Shown: positions 5,972 to 13,560 of the stretch, in pieces
How positions within the stretch are numbered: position 1 is the stretch's first letter
Layout of the letters: each line of letters starts with the position of its first letter
Source: Emcibacter sp.
GTDB lineage: Bacteria; Pseudomonadota; Alphaproteobacteria; Sphingomonadales; Emcibacteraceae
Assembly: GCA_023142175.1 (NCBI GenBank)
Contig: JAGLJX010000264.1
Location: 1-15,546 of the forward strand
Length of the DNA: 15,546 nucleotides
Reading direction: 5' to 3'
Notes under the pieces: generated by a model
Seen by the model: only the letters and a program-made list of their open reading frames with translations
Told to the model about the DNA's origin: nothing
Database searches by the model: none
Made by a program: the position numbers and the translations under genes

Positions 5972-8785
5972 TTACCCTGCTTCCTGTACCGCGTCCGCAC
6001 AGCGCGGACAAATATCATCATGACCCGTGATACTGCCCACGGTCTCTAACACCTGCCAGCAACGCTCACATTTCGCGCCCTCGGCCAAGGTGCTTACCAC
6101 CGCAATGCCATCCACATCTTCATGGCGGAAGGCCTGCTCGGGAGCTTCACCAACCACAAGTTCTGCAACGGATGTGATGGATAATTCCGCCAGATCAATA
6201 GCCGCCAATGCATCCGCATAACTTTTATCCGCCACATAGACCTTTACCTGACCCTGCAGGGATGAACCGATGCGTTTCTCGCGCCGTTCCACTTCCAAAG
6301 CTCCGGTGACTACTTTACGCAGGCTTCTGATTTTTTCCCATTTAGCCGCCAGCGCATCATCGCGCCACTGGTCTGGAATATCATGGAAAGTCTGCAAGTG
6401 AATACTGTCATTATCAGCCGGAAAGCGGGACTGCCAGATTTCCTCTGAGGTGAAAACCAATATCGGCGCCATCATCTTGGTCAGGACATAGAATATCTGA
6501 TCCAGAACGGTGCGGGTTGCGCGGCGGCGAATGCTGGACGCGCCGTCGCAATAGAGACAATCCTTGCGGATATCGAAATAGAAAGCGCTCAGGTCCACGG
6601 TCACAAAATTATACAGTGCCGTATAAATGCGGTTAAAATTGAAATCGGCAATGCCCTGTCGGTTTAACGTATCCAGTTCCGCCAGCCTATGCAGGATCAG
6701 CCGATCCAGTTCAGGCATTTCGGATAGCGGCAGCTTCTCCTCGTCACTGAAATCATTTAGATTGCCCAGCAAGAAGCGCATGGTATTGCGGATTTTCCGA
6801 TAGGCTTCGACCTGCCCCTGTATGATATTATTGCCTATCCGGTGATCATTCATATAATCGGTGGATGTCACCCACAGGCGCAGAATATCGGCACCAAACT
6901 GATCAACAATCTTTTGCGGCGCGATGGTATTACCCATCGACTTGGACATTTTCTTGCCCTTGTTATCCAGAGTGAAACCGTGGGTCAGCACATTTTTATA
7001 GGGCGCATGACCACGGGTGCCACATGATTCCAGCAGCGATGACTGGAACCAGCCCCGGTGTTGGTCGGTACCCTCCACATAAAGATCTGCCGGTGAGCGA
7101 AGCTCGTCACGGGCCTCAAGTACAAAGGCATGGGTCGATCCGCTGTCGAACCACACGTCCAGAATATCGCTGACCTTCTCAAAATCCTGTGAATTATAAT
7201 CATTGCCGAGGAAAACTGACCCATCATTGCTATACCATGCATCCGCACCGTCTTTTTCCACGGCGGCGGAAATGCGCTCGTTGACCGCATCATCCTTAAG
7301 CAGGTCACCAGTTTCTTTATGGACAAATACTGTAATCGGCACACCCCATGCCCGCTGACGTGACAGCAGCCAGTCCGGACGATCAGCAACCATAGCCATC
7401 ATCCGGTTCTTGGCGTTTTCCGGCACCCAGCGCACGGCGTCAATTTCGGCCACGGCTTTGTCGCGCAATCCGGTTTCTTCCATAGAGATAAACCACTGTG
7501 GCGTATTGCGGAAAATCAACGGTGCTTTTGACCGCCAGCTATGGGGATAGCTATGAACAATGGTATCGCGAGCCAATAATGCCCCGACATTTTCCAGTTC
7601 CTCGCAAACATGATCATGAACTTTATAAACATGCTCGCCCGCAAACATGGGCACGCTGTCATAATAAAGCCCGCCATCATCCACGGTGAAGGGCACAGGC
7701 AGGCCAACGGCCTTGCCCACTTCAAAATCTTCCTGACCGTGACTTGGTGCGATATGCACATAACCGGTACCGGCCTCGGTGGTAACATGGAAACCTTCAA
7801 TGACCGGAATATCAAAATCATACCCGGTATCATGCCACGGGTGATGACAGATAGTTCCTTCAAGATCACTGCCTTTGAAACGGGAAACTTCTATAACTTC
7901 GGTAATGCCTGCCCGTTCCATAAAGGCGGCCTTCAGCATATCGCAGGTGGAAATTCTGGCCCCTACTTCGACACGGCTGTCTTCCGCCACCGCCGTAACC
8001 TCAAACAACAGATAATCAATATCCTTGCCAAAAGCGATACCCCTATTGCCCGGTATGGTCCATGGCGTTGTCGTCCAGATGATAATTTTCGCCCCAACCA
8101 TGTCCGCCTGAGAAGAGGATACCACCGTGAAGCCCACATCTATCATGTGTGATGTATGATCCTGATATTCAATCTCAGCTTCGGCAAGCGCGGTTTTCTC
8201 AACCACCGACCACATGATTGGTTTTGAACCCCGGTACAGACTGCCATTCATGAGGAATTTCTGCAACTCCCGCACGATCTGAGCTTCGCTGTCAAAATTC
8301 ATTGTGAGGTAGGGCTTGTCCCAATCGCCAAAAATACCAAGCCGTTTGAATTCCTCGCGCTGGACATCAACCCATTTAGCGGCAAAATTACGACATTCTG
8401 TCCGAAACTCTATGGGATCCACATCGTCTTTTTTAATTTTTTTCTTTTGATATTGTTTTTCGATCATCCATTCGATAGGCAAGCCGTGACAATCCCAGCC
8501 GGGCACATAGGGCGCATCCTTGCCGGACATCTGCTGTGAGCGCACGATGATGTCTTTGAGGGTTTTATTCATGGCATGACCAATATGAATATTACCGTTG
8601 GCATAGGGCGGACCATCATGGAGGATGAATTTATCCGCATTGTCGCGGCCTTTTTCACGGAGCGCACCATATATATCCATGGCATTCCATTTGGCGATCC
8701 ACTCCGGTTCGCGCTTGGGCAGACTGCCTTTCATAGGGAAATCCGTCTTAGGCAGAAATATTGTCGATCTATAATCTTTGGTCAT
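5972..8785 (-). CDS. ileS: Isoleucyl-tRNA synthetase
   Basis: A 937-residue class I synthetase charging tRNA-Ile. The signature HIGH is at 67-70 in PYANGNIHIGH and KMSKS at 612-616. The CP1 editing domain, which clears mischarged valine, is marked by WTTTPWTIPGN (237-247) and GTGYVHIAPSHGQEDF (339-354). Also typical are DVWFDSGS (543-550) and EGTDQHRGWFQ (571-581). The C-terminal zinc module has C906, C909, C926 and C929, which is characteristic of the bacterial, E. coli-like (IleS1) form. The ATG at 8785 gives the family N-terminus with a weak purine-rich sequence (AAGAAA) upstream. The gene lies 77 bp after ribF and is immediately followed by lspA; this ribF-ileS-lspA order is shared by many Proteobacteria. 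Confidence 0.97.
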   Translation of the reverse strand: MTKDYRSTIFLPKTDFPMKGSLPKREPEWIAKWNAMDIYGALREKGRDNADKFILHDGPPYANGNIHIGHAMNKTLKDIIVRSQQMSGKDAPYVPGWDCHGLPIEWMIEKQYQKKKIKKDDVDPIEFRTECRNFAAKWVDVQREEFKRLGIFGDWDKPYLTMNFDSEAQIVRELQKFLMNGSLYRGSKPIMWSVVEKTALAEAEIEYQDHTSHMIDVGFTVVSSSQADMVGAKIIIWTTTPWTIPGNRGIAFGKDIDYLLFEVTAVAEDSRVEVGARISTCDMLKAAFMERAGITEVIEVSRFKGSDLEGTICHHPWHDTGYDFDIPVIEGFHVTTEAGTGYVHIAPSHGQEDFEVGKAVGLPVPFTVDDGGLYYDSVPMFAGEHVYKVHDHVCEELENVGALLARDTIVHSYPHSWRSKAPLIFRNTPQWFISMEETGLRDKAVAEIDAVRWVPENAKNRMMAMVADRPDWLLSRQRAWGVPITVFVHKETGDLLKDDAVNERISAAVEKDGADAWYSNDGSVFLGNDYNSQDFEKVSDILDVWFDSGSTHAFVLEARDELRSPADLYVEGTDQHRGWFQSSLLESCGTRGHAPYKNVLTHGFTLDNKGKKMSKSMGNTIAPQKIVDQFGADILRLWVTSTDYMNDHRIGNNIIQGQVEAYRKIRNTMRFLLGNLNDFSDEEKLPLSEMPELDRLILHRLAELDTLNRQGIADFNFNRIYTALYNFVTVDLSAFYFDIRKDCLYCDGASSIRRRATRTVLDQIFYVLTKMMAPILVFTSEEIWQSRFPADNDSIHLQTFHDIPDQWRDDALAAKWEKIRSLRKVVTGALEVERREKRIGSSLQGQVKVYVADKSYADALAAIDLAELSITSVAELVVGEAPEQAFRHEDVDGIAVVSTLAEGAKCERCWQVLETVGSITGHDDICPRCADAVQEAG

Positions 8786-8862
8786 TATAATTTGTTTCTT
8801 AAATCTTGCGGAAAATTTACACTTTGTAGCAATTACAGACTGGCATTGCGAGTGTTTTATGC

Positions 8863-9849
8863 CTAAAGATGATCTTCAAGTCGGGGGATGGGTATAGAGT
8901 TCTGCTGATTGTTGGGATCGGCAAGAATTCTTCGGGCAATTATACTATCTTTCTCTATCTGTTCCTTCAGGGCATTCAGACCGTCAAATTTGCGTTCTTC
9001 GCGGATAAAGTCAACAAATTCCACCAGAATAGGCGCTTCATATATATCGAAATCAAAATCAAAAATATGTGCTTCCAATACCAGTTCTTGCTTGTCAAAG
9101 GTCGGTCTTTTCCCCATATTAGCCACCCCGTTCCAAACCCCCTTCGCCGGGCCGGAAGCAACCATCACCCGCACCGCATAAACGCCAAGCTTAGGCTTTA
9201 TATAGCCCTCCATGGATAGATTTGCGGTGGGAAAATTTATGGTTCTGCCCCGTTGATCTCCGCGCAGAACATGGCCTTCCACATGCCACCAATGGCCAAG
9301 CCGGTCGGCACTGCGCCGCACATCGCCAGCCCGGAGACTGTCACGAATATTAGTAGAGGAATAGACATGATCACCTTCCATGATCTTCTCAACAACGGTG
9401 ACGCCGAACGGCTCTATATGCCCCATCTCCTGCAACACATGGGCGCTGCCACCACGACCCGCACCGAAACGATAATCATAGCCCACAAAAACATGAACAA
9501 TGCCAAGGCGGGCCAATAGTATATCTGAGACAAAATCCTGTGCCGACCGATGGGAAAGCTCTTTATCAAAAGGCAGGACAAAAAGGGTGTCAACCCCGAA
9601 GGCCTCCAGCAAATGAGTCTTGGTACGAAAGGAGGTCAGGCGAAAATCTTCCTGTCCCGGATTAAAATAGCTGCGCGGATGAGGTTCCAGTACCAATACC
9701 GAAAGGCTGACATTCATTTCCCGGGCCAATTTTCCGGCCCGTCCCATCACAGTCTGATGGCCTTTGTGGAACCCGTCAAAATTACCCAACACTATAACAC
9801 TGCCCTTAACGTCATCCGGTAAATTGTCATAATGTCTGAAAATTTTCAT
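8863..9849 (-). CDS. ribF: Bifunctional riboflavin kinase / FAD synthetase
   Basis: This 328-residue enzyme makes FMN and then FAD from riboflavin. The N-terminal nucleotidyltransferase domain has GNFDGFHKGH (22-31), the EPHPRSYF segment (55-62) and SSTNIRDSLRAGDV (164-177). The C-terminal flavokinase domain begins near residue 184, with GRTINFPTAN at 201-210 and LGVYAVRV at 221-228. In the PTAN motif the usual glycine before the aromatic residue is N205. Length is normal. The gene sits between the MaoC-like gene (24-bp gap) and ileS (77-bp gap) and is probably transcribed with both. The ATG at 9849 has only a weak, A-rich Shine-Dalgarno region. Confidence 0.95.
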   Translation of the reverse strand: MKIFRHYDNLPDDVKGSVIVLGNFDGFHKGHQTVMGRAGKLAREMNVSLSVLVLEPHPRSYFNPGQEDFRLTSFRTKTHLLEAFGVDTLFVLPFDKELSHRSAQDFVSDILLARLGIVHVFVGYDYRFGAGRGGSAHVLQEMGHIEPFGVTVVEKIMEGDHVYSSTNIRDSLRAGDVRRSADRLGHWWHVEGHVLRGDQRGRTINFPTANLSMEGYIKPKLGVYAVRVMVASGPAKGVWNGVANMGKRPTFDKQELVLEAHIFDFDFDIYEAPILVEFVDFIREERKFDGLNALKEQIEKDSIIARRILADPNNQQNSIPIPRLEDHL

Positions 9850-9873
9850 GGTCTTTTTTTCACTCTTATCAGC

Positions 9874-10326
9874 TTAACCCTGCCGGCTTGGCACCATAAG
9901 CTCAGCTTCCCCTGTCAGGACCACAGTATCCCCCACCCTACATTCGCAATTGAGGGTAACACGTTTTCTTCGTTCATTAATCTGCGCAATGGTTACTGTT
10001 GTTTCAACAGAATCCCCAATCTTTACTGGGGCCTTGAATTTCAAGGACTGTGACAAATAGATACTGCCGGGGCCAGGGAAAGAGGTGCCGAATATTGCAG
10101 AAATATACCCTGCCGAGATCATACCATGCGCAATTCGCTGTCCAAAAATAGACCCCGCCGCATAGTCCTCATCCAAATGTATGGGGTTCACATCCCCTGT
10201 CACTTCAGAAAATTTAATGATATCTGCGTCACCCACCACGTTGACAGTTGTATAATACTGCCCCACTTTCAGGTCCTCCAGACAGGCTTCTCTCACATCT
10301 AACATACCATCACCCTTTATATTCAT
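9874..10326 (-). CDS. MaoC-like (R)-specific enoyl-CoA hydratase / dehydratase
   Basis: The 150-residue single hot-dog-domain protein carries the hydratase-2 motif: D45-x-N-P-x-H50 followed by RIAHGMISAGYIS at 64-76, with D45 and H50 as the expected catalytic residues. It probably hydrates trans-2-enoyl-CoA to (R)-3-hydroxyacyl-CoA, like PhaJ, feeding polyhydroxyalkanoate or fatty-acid metabolism. No PHA genes are in view, so the substrate is unknown. Two starts are possible: ATG 10326, or ATG 10305 (Met-8), which has AAAGGG about 8 nt upstream and gives a more family-like N-terminus. It is first in the leftward series with ribF and ileS and diverges from cheY across 176 bp. A TATAAT on the minus strand (10377-10372) may serve as its -10 box. 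Confidence 0.88.
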   Translation of the reverse strand: MNIKGDGMLDVREACLEDLKVGQYYTTVNVVGDADIIKFSEVTGDVNPIHLDEDYAAGSIFGQRIAHGMISAGYISAIFGTSFPGPGSIYLSQSLKFKAPVKIGDSVETTVTIAQINERRKRVTLNCECRVGDTVVLTGEAELMVPSRQG

Positions 10327-10502
10327 AACTCTACGACCTAATACGCCTAAGAAAATAAAGCAAATAAAAAAATTATATAGTTATCACGCATTAACCCTTT
10401 TTTTAAAAGATTGCGTTAGTTTGTAATTATTACGGGCAAAGAGTGGTAAAAACCACCTAAGCTAGAACAAAATGTTATTAATAATAAGTAAGCAGGAAAA
10501 TT
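10327..10502. promoter_or_regulatory. Divergent promoter region between the MaoC-like gene and cheY
   Basis: This AT-rich spacer must drive both genes. On the minus strand a perfect TATAAT lies at 10377-10372, about 45 nt before ATG 10326, with no good -35 partner. TTAACCC starting at 10391 and TTAA at 10403-10406 resemble two CtrA half-sites, but the spacing is 8 rather than 7. A small inverted repeat GTGGT-AAAA-ACCAC (10443-10456) lies in the probable cheY leader. The cheY Shine-Dalgarno is AGGA at 10494-10497. Confidence 0.4.
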
Positions 10503-10889
10503 ATGGCTGTAGATAAAGCAATGTCCATCCTCATAGTGGATGATTATAAAACAATGTTGCGGATTATTCGTAATCTCTTAAAGCAACTGGGGTTCAACAA
10601 TGTTGATGAAGCCAGCGATGGTGCGGAGGCATTGAATAAATTGCGCTCCAAAAGTTACGATTTGATTATTTCCGACTGGAATATGGAACCTATGACAGGG
10701 TATGAGTTGCTCAAGGAGGTCCGTTCTGACGACATCCTCAAAAGAACACCCTTCATTATGGTTACCGCAGAATCAAAAACTGATAATGTGATCGCAGCTA
10801 AAAAGGCGGGCGTTAACAACTATATTGTCAAACCTTTTAATGCCGCAACGCTGAAACAGAAACTATCCAGCGTGCTTGGAGAATTCTAA
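10503..10889 (+). CDS. cheY: Chemotaxis response regulator CheY
   Basis: A 128-residue stand-alone receiver domain. The acidic pocket is D13/D14, the phospho-acceptor D58 lies in SDWNMEPMTG, and the switch residues T88 (VTAE), Y107 and K110 (NNYIVKPF) are all present. They sit one position after the E. coli CheY residues D12/D13, D57, T87, Y106 and K109. No output domain is attached, so it should act by binding the flagellar switch protein FliM when phosphorylated by CheA. A clear Shine-Dalgarno (AGGA, 10494-10497) supports ATG 10503. The stop TAA and the next gene's ATG share one base (TAATG), so translation with cheZ is coupled. No receptor, cheA or cheW genes are in the window, so the signalling partners are elsewhere. 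Confidence 0.93.
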   Translation: MAVDKAMSILIVDDYKTMLRIIRNLLKQLGFNNVDEASDGAEALNKLRSKSYDLIISDWNMEPMTGYELLKEVRSDDILKRTPFIMVTAESKTDNVIAAKKAGVNNYIVKPFNAATLKQKLSSVLGEF

Positions 10890-12064
10890 TGCCCAGAGGT
10901 CTTTTGCCAGAACATATCGGCCCATTGGTAGACAGGCTTCGTGCCGGTGACCATCAAGCCGTATCCCTACCGGATGTTGCTGCCCTGACCGAAGTATTGA
11001 TGCGGTCTCTGGAAAGCTATTTCAAATCCATCGACCTTACATTATATCAGGAATGCCAGTCACTAGCTGACTATATTGATGATGCCCGGTCGGAAATATC
11101 ATCTCTATCCCCAAATCATAGCGATGATGCAGGTATTCCCCGTGCGGGTCTTGAGTTAGCGGCTATTGTTCAGCAAACCGAAAGTGCCACCAACACTATC
11201 ATGGAATCTGCAGAAGAGATTATGGATGCGGATCCGGCAGACACGGAAGCCTATACGAATACAGTCAATGACGCCGTAATGAAGATATTTGAGGCCTGCT
11301 CCTTTCAGGACATTACCGGCCAGAGGATCAGTAAAGTCGTCAGCACCCTAGAGCATGTAGAAGACCGGGTAGGACGTCTGATCAGTATTCTGGGCGTAAT
11401 GGAAGGCAATAAACCCAAAACAGAAGATCCCGTAGAGGAAGAGGAAGAGGATGCAGATAAGGCACTATTGAATGGGCCGGCTCTGGATGGTGAGGGTATT
11501 GACCAGTCCACAATTGATGCCCTTCTCGATGGGGCGCCTGACAGTGGCGGGACAATAGAGCTTGATGGCCTGGAAACTGCGGAGGCCGCACAGGATGACG
11601 TGGTGGCTGATACCGCCCCAGAACCCGTTGAAGAAGAAGCTATATCTGTGGATTCTGAGCCTGCTGAAAAAGTTTCTGACAATGCCGCCGAAGATGATAT
11701 TGATTTTATGTTTGCGGGCGCATCTGATGACAGTTCTGAAGAGGAAAGTAACGGCACGACAGAAACCGCACCAGAAGTTGTGGCGGAACCAAAAGTGGTA
11801 GCAGAACCAGAAGTGGTAGTGGAACCAGAAGTGGTAGTGGAAGAAGCCCCTGCGCCAGCTCCGGCGGCAGAAGGGCCGGTTAAGGAAAAAGGGCCAAATC
11901 TGATAGAGCAGGCAAAACAAAAAAAGGCTAAAGTTCAAGCTGAAAAAAAAGCTCAGGCCAGCCCGCCAAAGCCAGCGGTTTATGAAGAAGATTCCAAAGC
12001 CGCTCTTGATCCAAAGAAGTCCAAAAGCACAACACAATCAGATATTGATGCTTTATTTTCATAA
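10889..12064 (+). CDS. cheZ: CheZ-family CheY-P phosphatase with long acidic tail
   Basis: The 391-residue product has an N-terminal helical region (about 25-170) with the CheZ catalytic segment FQDITGQRI at 139-147. D141 and Q145 match the spacing of E. coli D143/Q147, which dephosphorylates CheY-P. From about 171 the protein is acidic and low-complexity, with a PEVVxE repeat (295-318), an Ala/Lys-rich stretch (335-358) and the C-terminal peptide TQSDIDALFS (382-391). That peptide resembles the CheY-binding tail of E. coli CheZ and the FliM N-peptide. Similar peptides occur at 205-215 (DQSTIDALLDG) and, weaker, at 269-278 (DDIDFMFAGA). The protein is far longer than E. coli CheZ (about 214). 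The start overlaps the cheY stop by one base and the pairing strongly supports the function. A strong terminator follows. Confidence 0.88.
   Translation: MPRGLLPEHIGPLVDRLRAGDHQAVSLPDVAALTEVLMRSLESYFKSIDLTLYQECQSLADYIDDARSEISSLSPNHSDDAGIPRAGLELAAIVQQTESATNTIMESAEEIMDADPADTEAYTNTVNDAVMKIFEACSFQDITGQRISKVVSTLEHVEDRVGRLISILGVMEGNKPKTEDPVEEEEEDADKALLNGPALDGEGIDQSTIDALLDGAPDSGGTIELDGLETAEAAQDDVVADTAPEPVEEEAISVDSEPAEKVSDNAAEDDIDFMFAGASDDSSEEESNGTTETAPEVVAEPKVVAEPEVVVEPEVVVEEAPAPAPAAEGPVKEKGPNLIEQAKQKKAKVQAEKKAQASPPKPAVYEEDSKAALDPKKSKSTTQSDIDALFS
11771..11842 (+). repeat. Four 18-bp tandem repeats inside cheZ
   Basis: Units start at 11771, 11789, 11807 and 11825. The last two are identical and the first two differ at a few positions. 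They encode PEVVAE, PKVVAE, PEVVVE, PEVVVE (residues 295-318) in the acidic linker. The multiple of three keeps the frame; copy number probably varies between strains. Confidence 0.9.
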
Positions 12065-12085
12065 GATCAAATAATCTAATATAAA

Positions 12086-12120
12086 GCCGCCAGAATTAAT
12101 TCATCTGGCGGCTTTTAATT
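12086..12120. terminator. Bidirectional Rho-independent terminator between cheZ and the TipF-like gene
   Basis: A perfect 9-bp GC-rich stem, GCCGCCAGA (12086-12094) and TCTGGCGGC (12104-12112), has a 9-nt loop. It is followed by TTTTAATTTTT on the plus strand and preceded by AAA (12083-12085), giving a shorter T-run on the minus strand. It lies 21 bp after the cheZ stop and about 30 bp after the stop of the convergent gene, so it can end both transcripts. Confidence 0.9.
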
Positions 12121-12142
12121 TTTGGGCTGAATAATTATAAAA

Positions 12143-13360
12143 TTATAGATCCAGACGGGTATGGCTGCTCAAGCGGGGTTCGCCGAATAAATATCCCTGA
12201 CCATAATCCATACCAAAGTCCAGTATTTCAACAATGGTCTGATCGCTCTCGATCTTTTCAACAATAAGGTCAATATCATAACGGCTGAAGGCCTCTTTCA
12301 AATCATCCGGATGTATATCCGCTTCCTGATCAAGGATCATTTTTGCATCTATCTTGGCATACCTAAAATACCGGGACGAAAGATCCGCAATATCTATATT
12401 CAAGTCAATGATGCGATCCATGGAAAAGCGGAAACCGCGCCGCCCCAAAGTGGCTAAACTACGCCCGACCAAGGGCGATTGACGCAAAACATCCGTCTGC
12501 GAAAATTCGAAAATAAGTCGGTCCGACAATTCATTATTCTCCATCATGAAGTCAATAAACTGTGGGAAAAACTCCTTATCGTTTAGAGAAACCGATGAAA
12601 TATTACAGAAAAAACGAAGATCTGGCCGGCGCGGGCCTAACCTGCGAATAACCTGAATACAGCGAAACAGCAGCAAATTATCCAAAGTTCCCACCAAGCC
12701 GCTGTCTTCTGCCAGCTTCAGATATTGTGTGGGGAAAATTACATTGTCATCATCATCCCGAACCCTACTATAGGATTCATAATGGACTATCCGCCGGGAT
12801 GGCAAAGCCACGATGGGCTGAAGGTAAAGATCAACTCTGTTTCCTTCCAACGCATGATGCATGACATTCAGCACCTCGCCATCACTACGTTCTTTTTGTT
12901 TCAGGCTCTCTTCTCGCCTCAAAATTTCAGAATTATCTTCCTCGCCCGAAGGTGCTGAAATATTAACTCTTTGCTCCAGGGACTTTCCAGACTTCTCAAC
13001 CACCTGACCAAGGAGGGTCTGCAAAACATGCATTTCTGAAATGATTTCAACATTCTGCTGGTTATCTACTTTATATATTTTTTCCCTGAGTTCCTCTATA
13101 TCAGCCTTGCCCTCATCAATTTTATCAAGAGTTACCTGATAATCCTGATGCAAGGCCATCAGACGGTTAACCGTATCTTCCTTGCCAAACTTCCAGATAT
13201 ACATGACGTGAAGTTGTAGCCCGACCAGAAAGGCCACCGCGCCTAAAATCATGGCCACGGTGTCCTCAAAACCATTAAATACCCCGGGAAGGACAAAGGC
13301 TACAAAGGCCGCAACAACGGCATATGTCGCCATAATCAATATATGTGTAAGGACCGTCAT
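12143..13360 (-). CDS. TipF-like membrane protein with degenerate EAL domain
   Basis: A 405-residue protein with two membrane helices near the N-terminus (about 5-27 and 33-56), then a charged, probably coiled-coil region (about 60-130), then a C-terminal EAL domain (about 162-397). EAL landmarks are QPIV (181-184), ESYSR (195-199) in place of EALxR, N253, E285, AKID (335-338), VEKIE (367-371) and QGYLFGEP (388-395). The DDFG loop is replaced by SMDRI (313-317), so the metal-binding Asp pair is broken and phosphodiesterase activity is unlikely. This architecture matches Caulobacter TipF, a c-di-GMP-binding protein needed for flagellum assembly. The convergent cheYZ pair supports a motility role. 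ATG 13360 has no strong Shine-Dalgarno; a TATAAT (13389-13384, minus strand) lies about 23 nt upstream. The exact TipF orthology is inference. Confidence 0.7.
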   Translation of the reverse strand: MTVLTHILIMATYAVVAAFVAFVLPGVFNGFEDTVAMILGAVAFLVGLQLHVMYIWKFGKEDTVNRLMALHQDYQVTLDKIDEGKADIEELREKIYKVDNQQNVEIISEMHVLQTLLGQVVEKSGKSLEQRVNISAPSGEEDNSEILRREESLKQKERSDGEVLNVMHHALEGNRVDLYLQPIVALPSRRIVHYESYSRVRDDDDNVIFPTQYLKLAEDSGLVGTLDNLLLFRCIQVIRRLGPRRPDLRFFCNISSVSLNDKEFFPQFIDFMMENNELSDRLIFEFSQTDVLRQSPLVGRSLATLGRRGFRFSMDRIIDLNIDIADLSSRYFRYAKIDAKMILDQEADIHPDDLKEAFSRYDIDLIVEKIESDQTIVEILDFGMDYGQGYLFGEPRLSSHTRLDL

Positions 13361-13471
13361 ATATTATCCCGATTTATCCAAAAATTATATTCCATCTCAA
13401 AGGACCCCATACCCGTTCACCGGATAACTTACGATAGTGTAGTATAAAAAAACACACAAGTCCCATTATAG

Positions 13472-13509
13472 CAATAAAAAAACAGGGCGATAATTTATCG
13501 TCCTGTTTT
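13472..13509 (-). terminator. Rho-independent terminator of the tonB-TPR operon
   Basis: On the minus strand, an AAAACAGG-CGATAA arm pairs with TTATCG-CCTGTTTT (13479-13509, one mismatch, tight loop) and is followed by a run of T (through about 13476). It lies about 50 bp after the TPR gene stop and before the TipF-like gene, so it separates the two leftward transcription units. Confidence 0.8.
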
Positions 13510-13560
13510 CACTTTAAATTTAGATGAAGCCTCCTTATGAAGTCATTCCCGCTTAAGGAA

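Noticed and set aside
7610..8152. Plus-strand frame of about 180 codons inside ileS
   Set aside because: It lies wholly antisense to the conserved IleS editing domain and shows no recognisable domain or ribosome binding site.
10391..10406. Second CtrA-like pair TTAA...TTAA upstream of cheY
   Set aside because: The spacer is 8 bases, not 7, and runs into a poly-T tract, so it is not counted as a site.
11465..12037. Long minus-strand frame (about 190 codons) rich in His/Phe/Trp repeats
   Set aside because: It is the antisense reading of the acidic, repetitive cheZ tail; the HFWF-type repeats mirror the 18-bp PEVVxE units.
12143..13360. Calling this an active c-di-GMP phosphodiesterase
   Set aside because: The EAL triplet, the DDFG loop and the second Glu of E-x-[ST]-E are all altered, so catalysis is unlikely.
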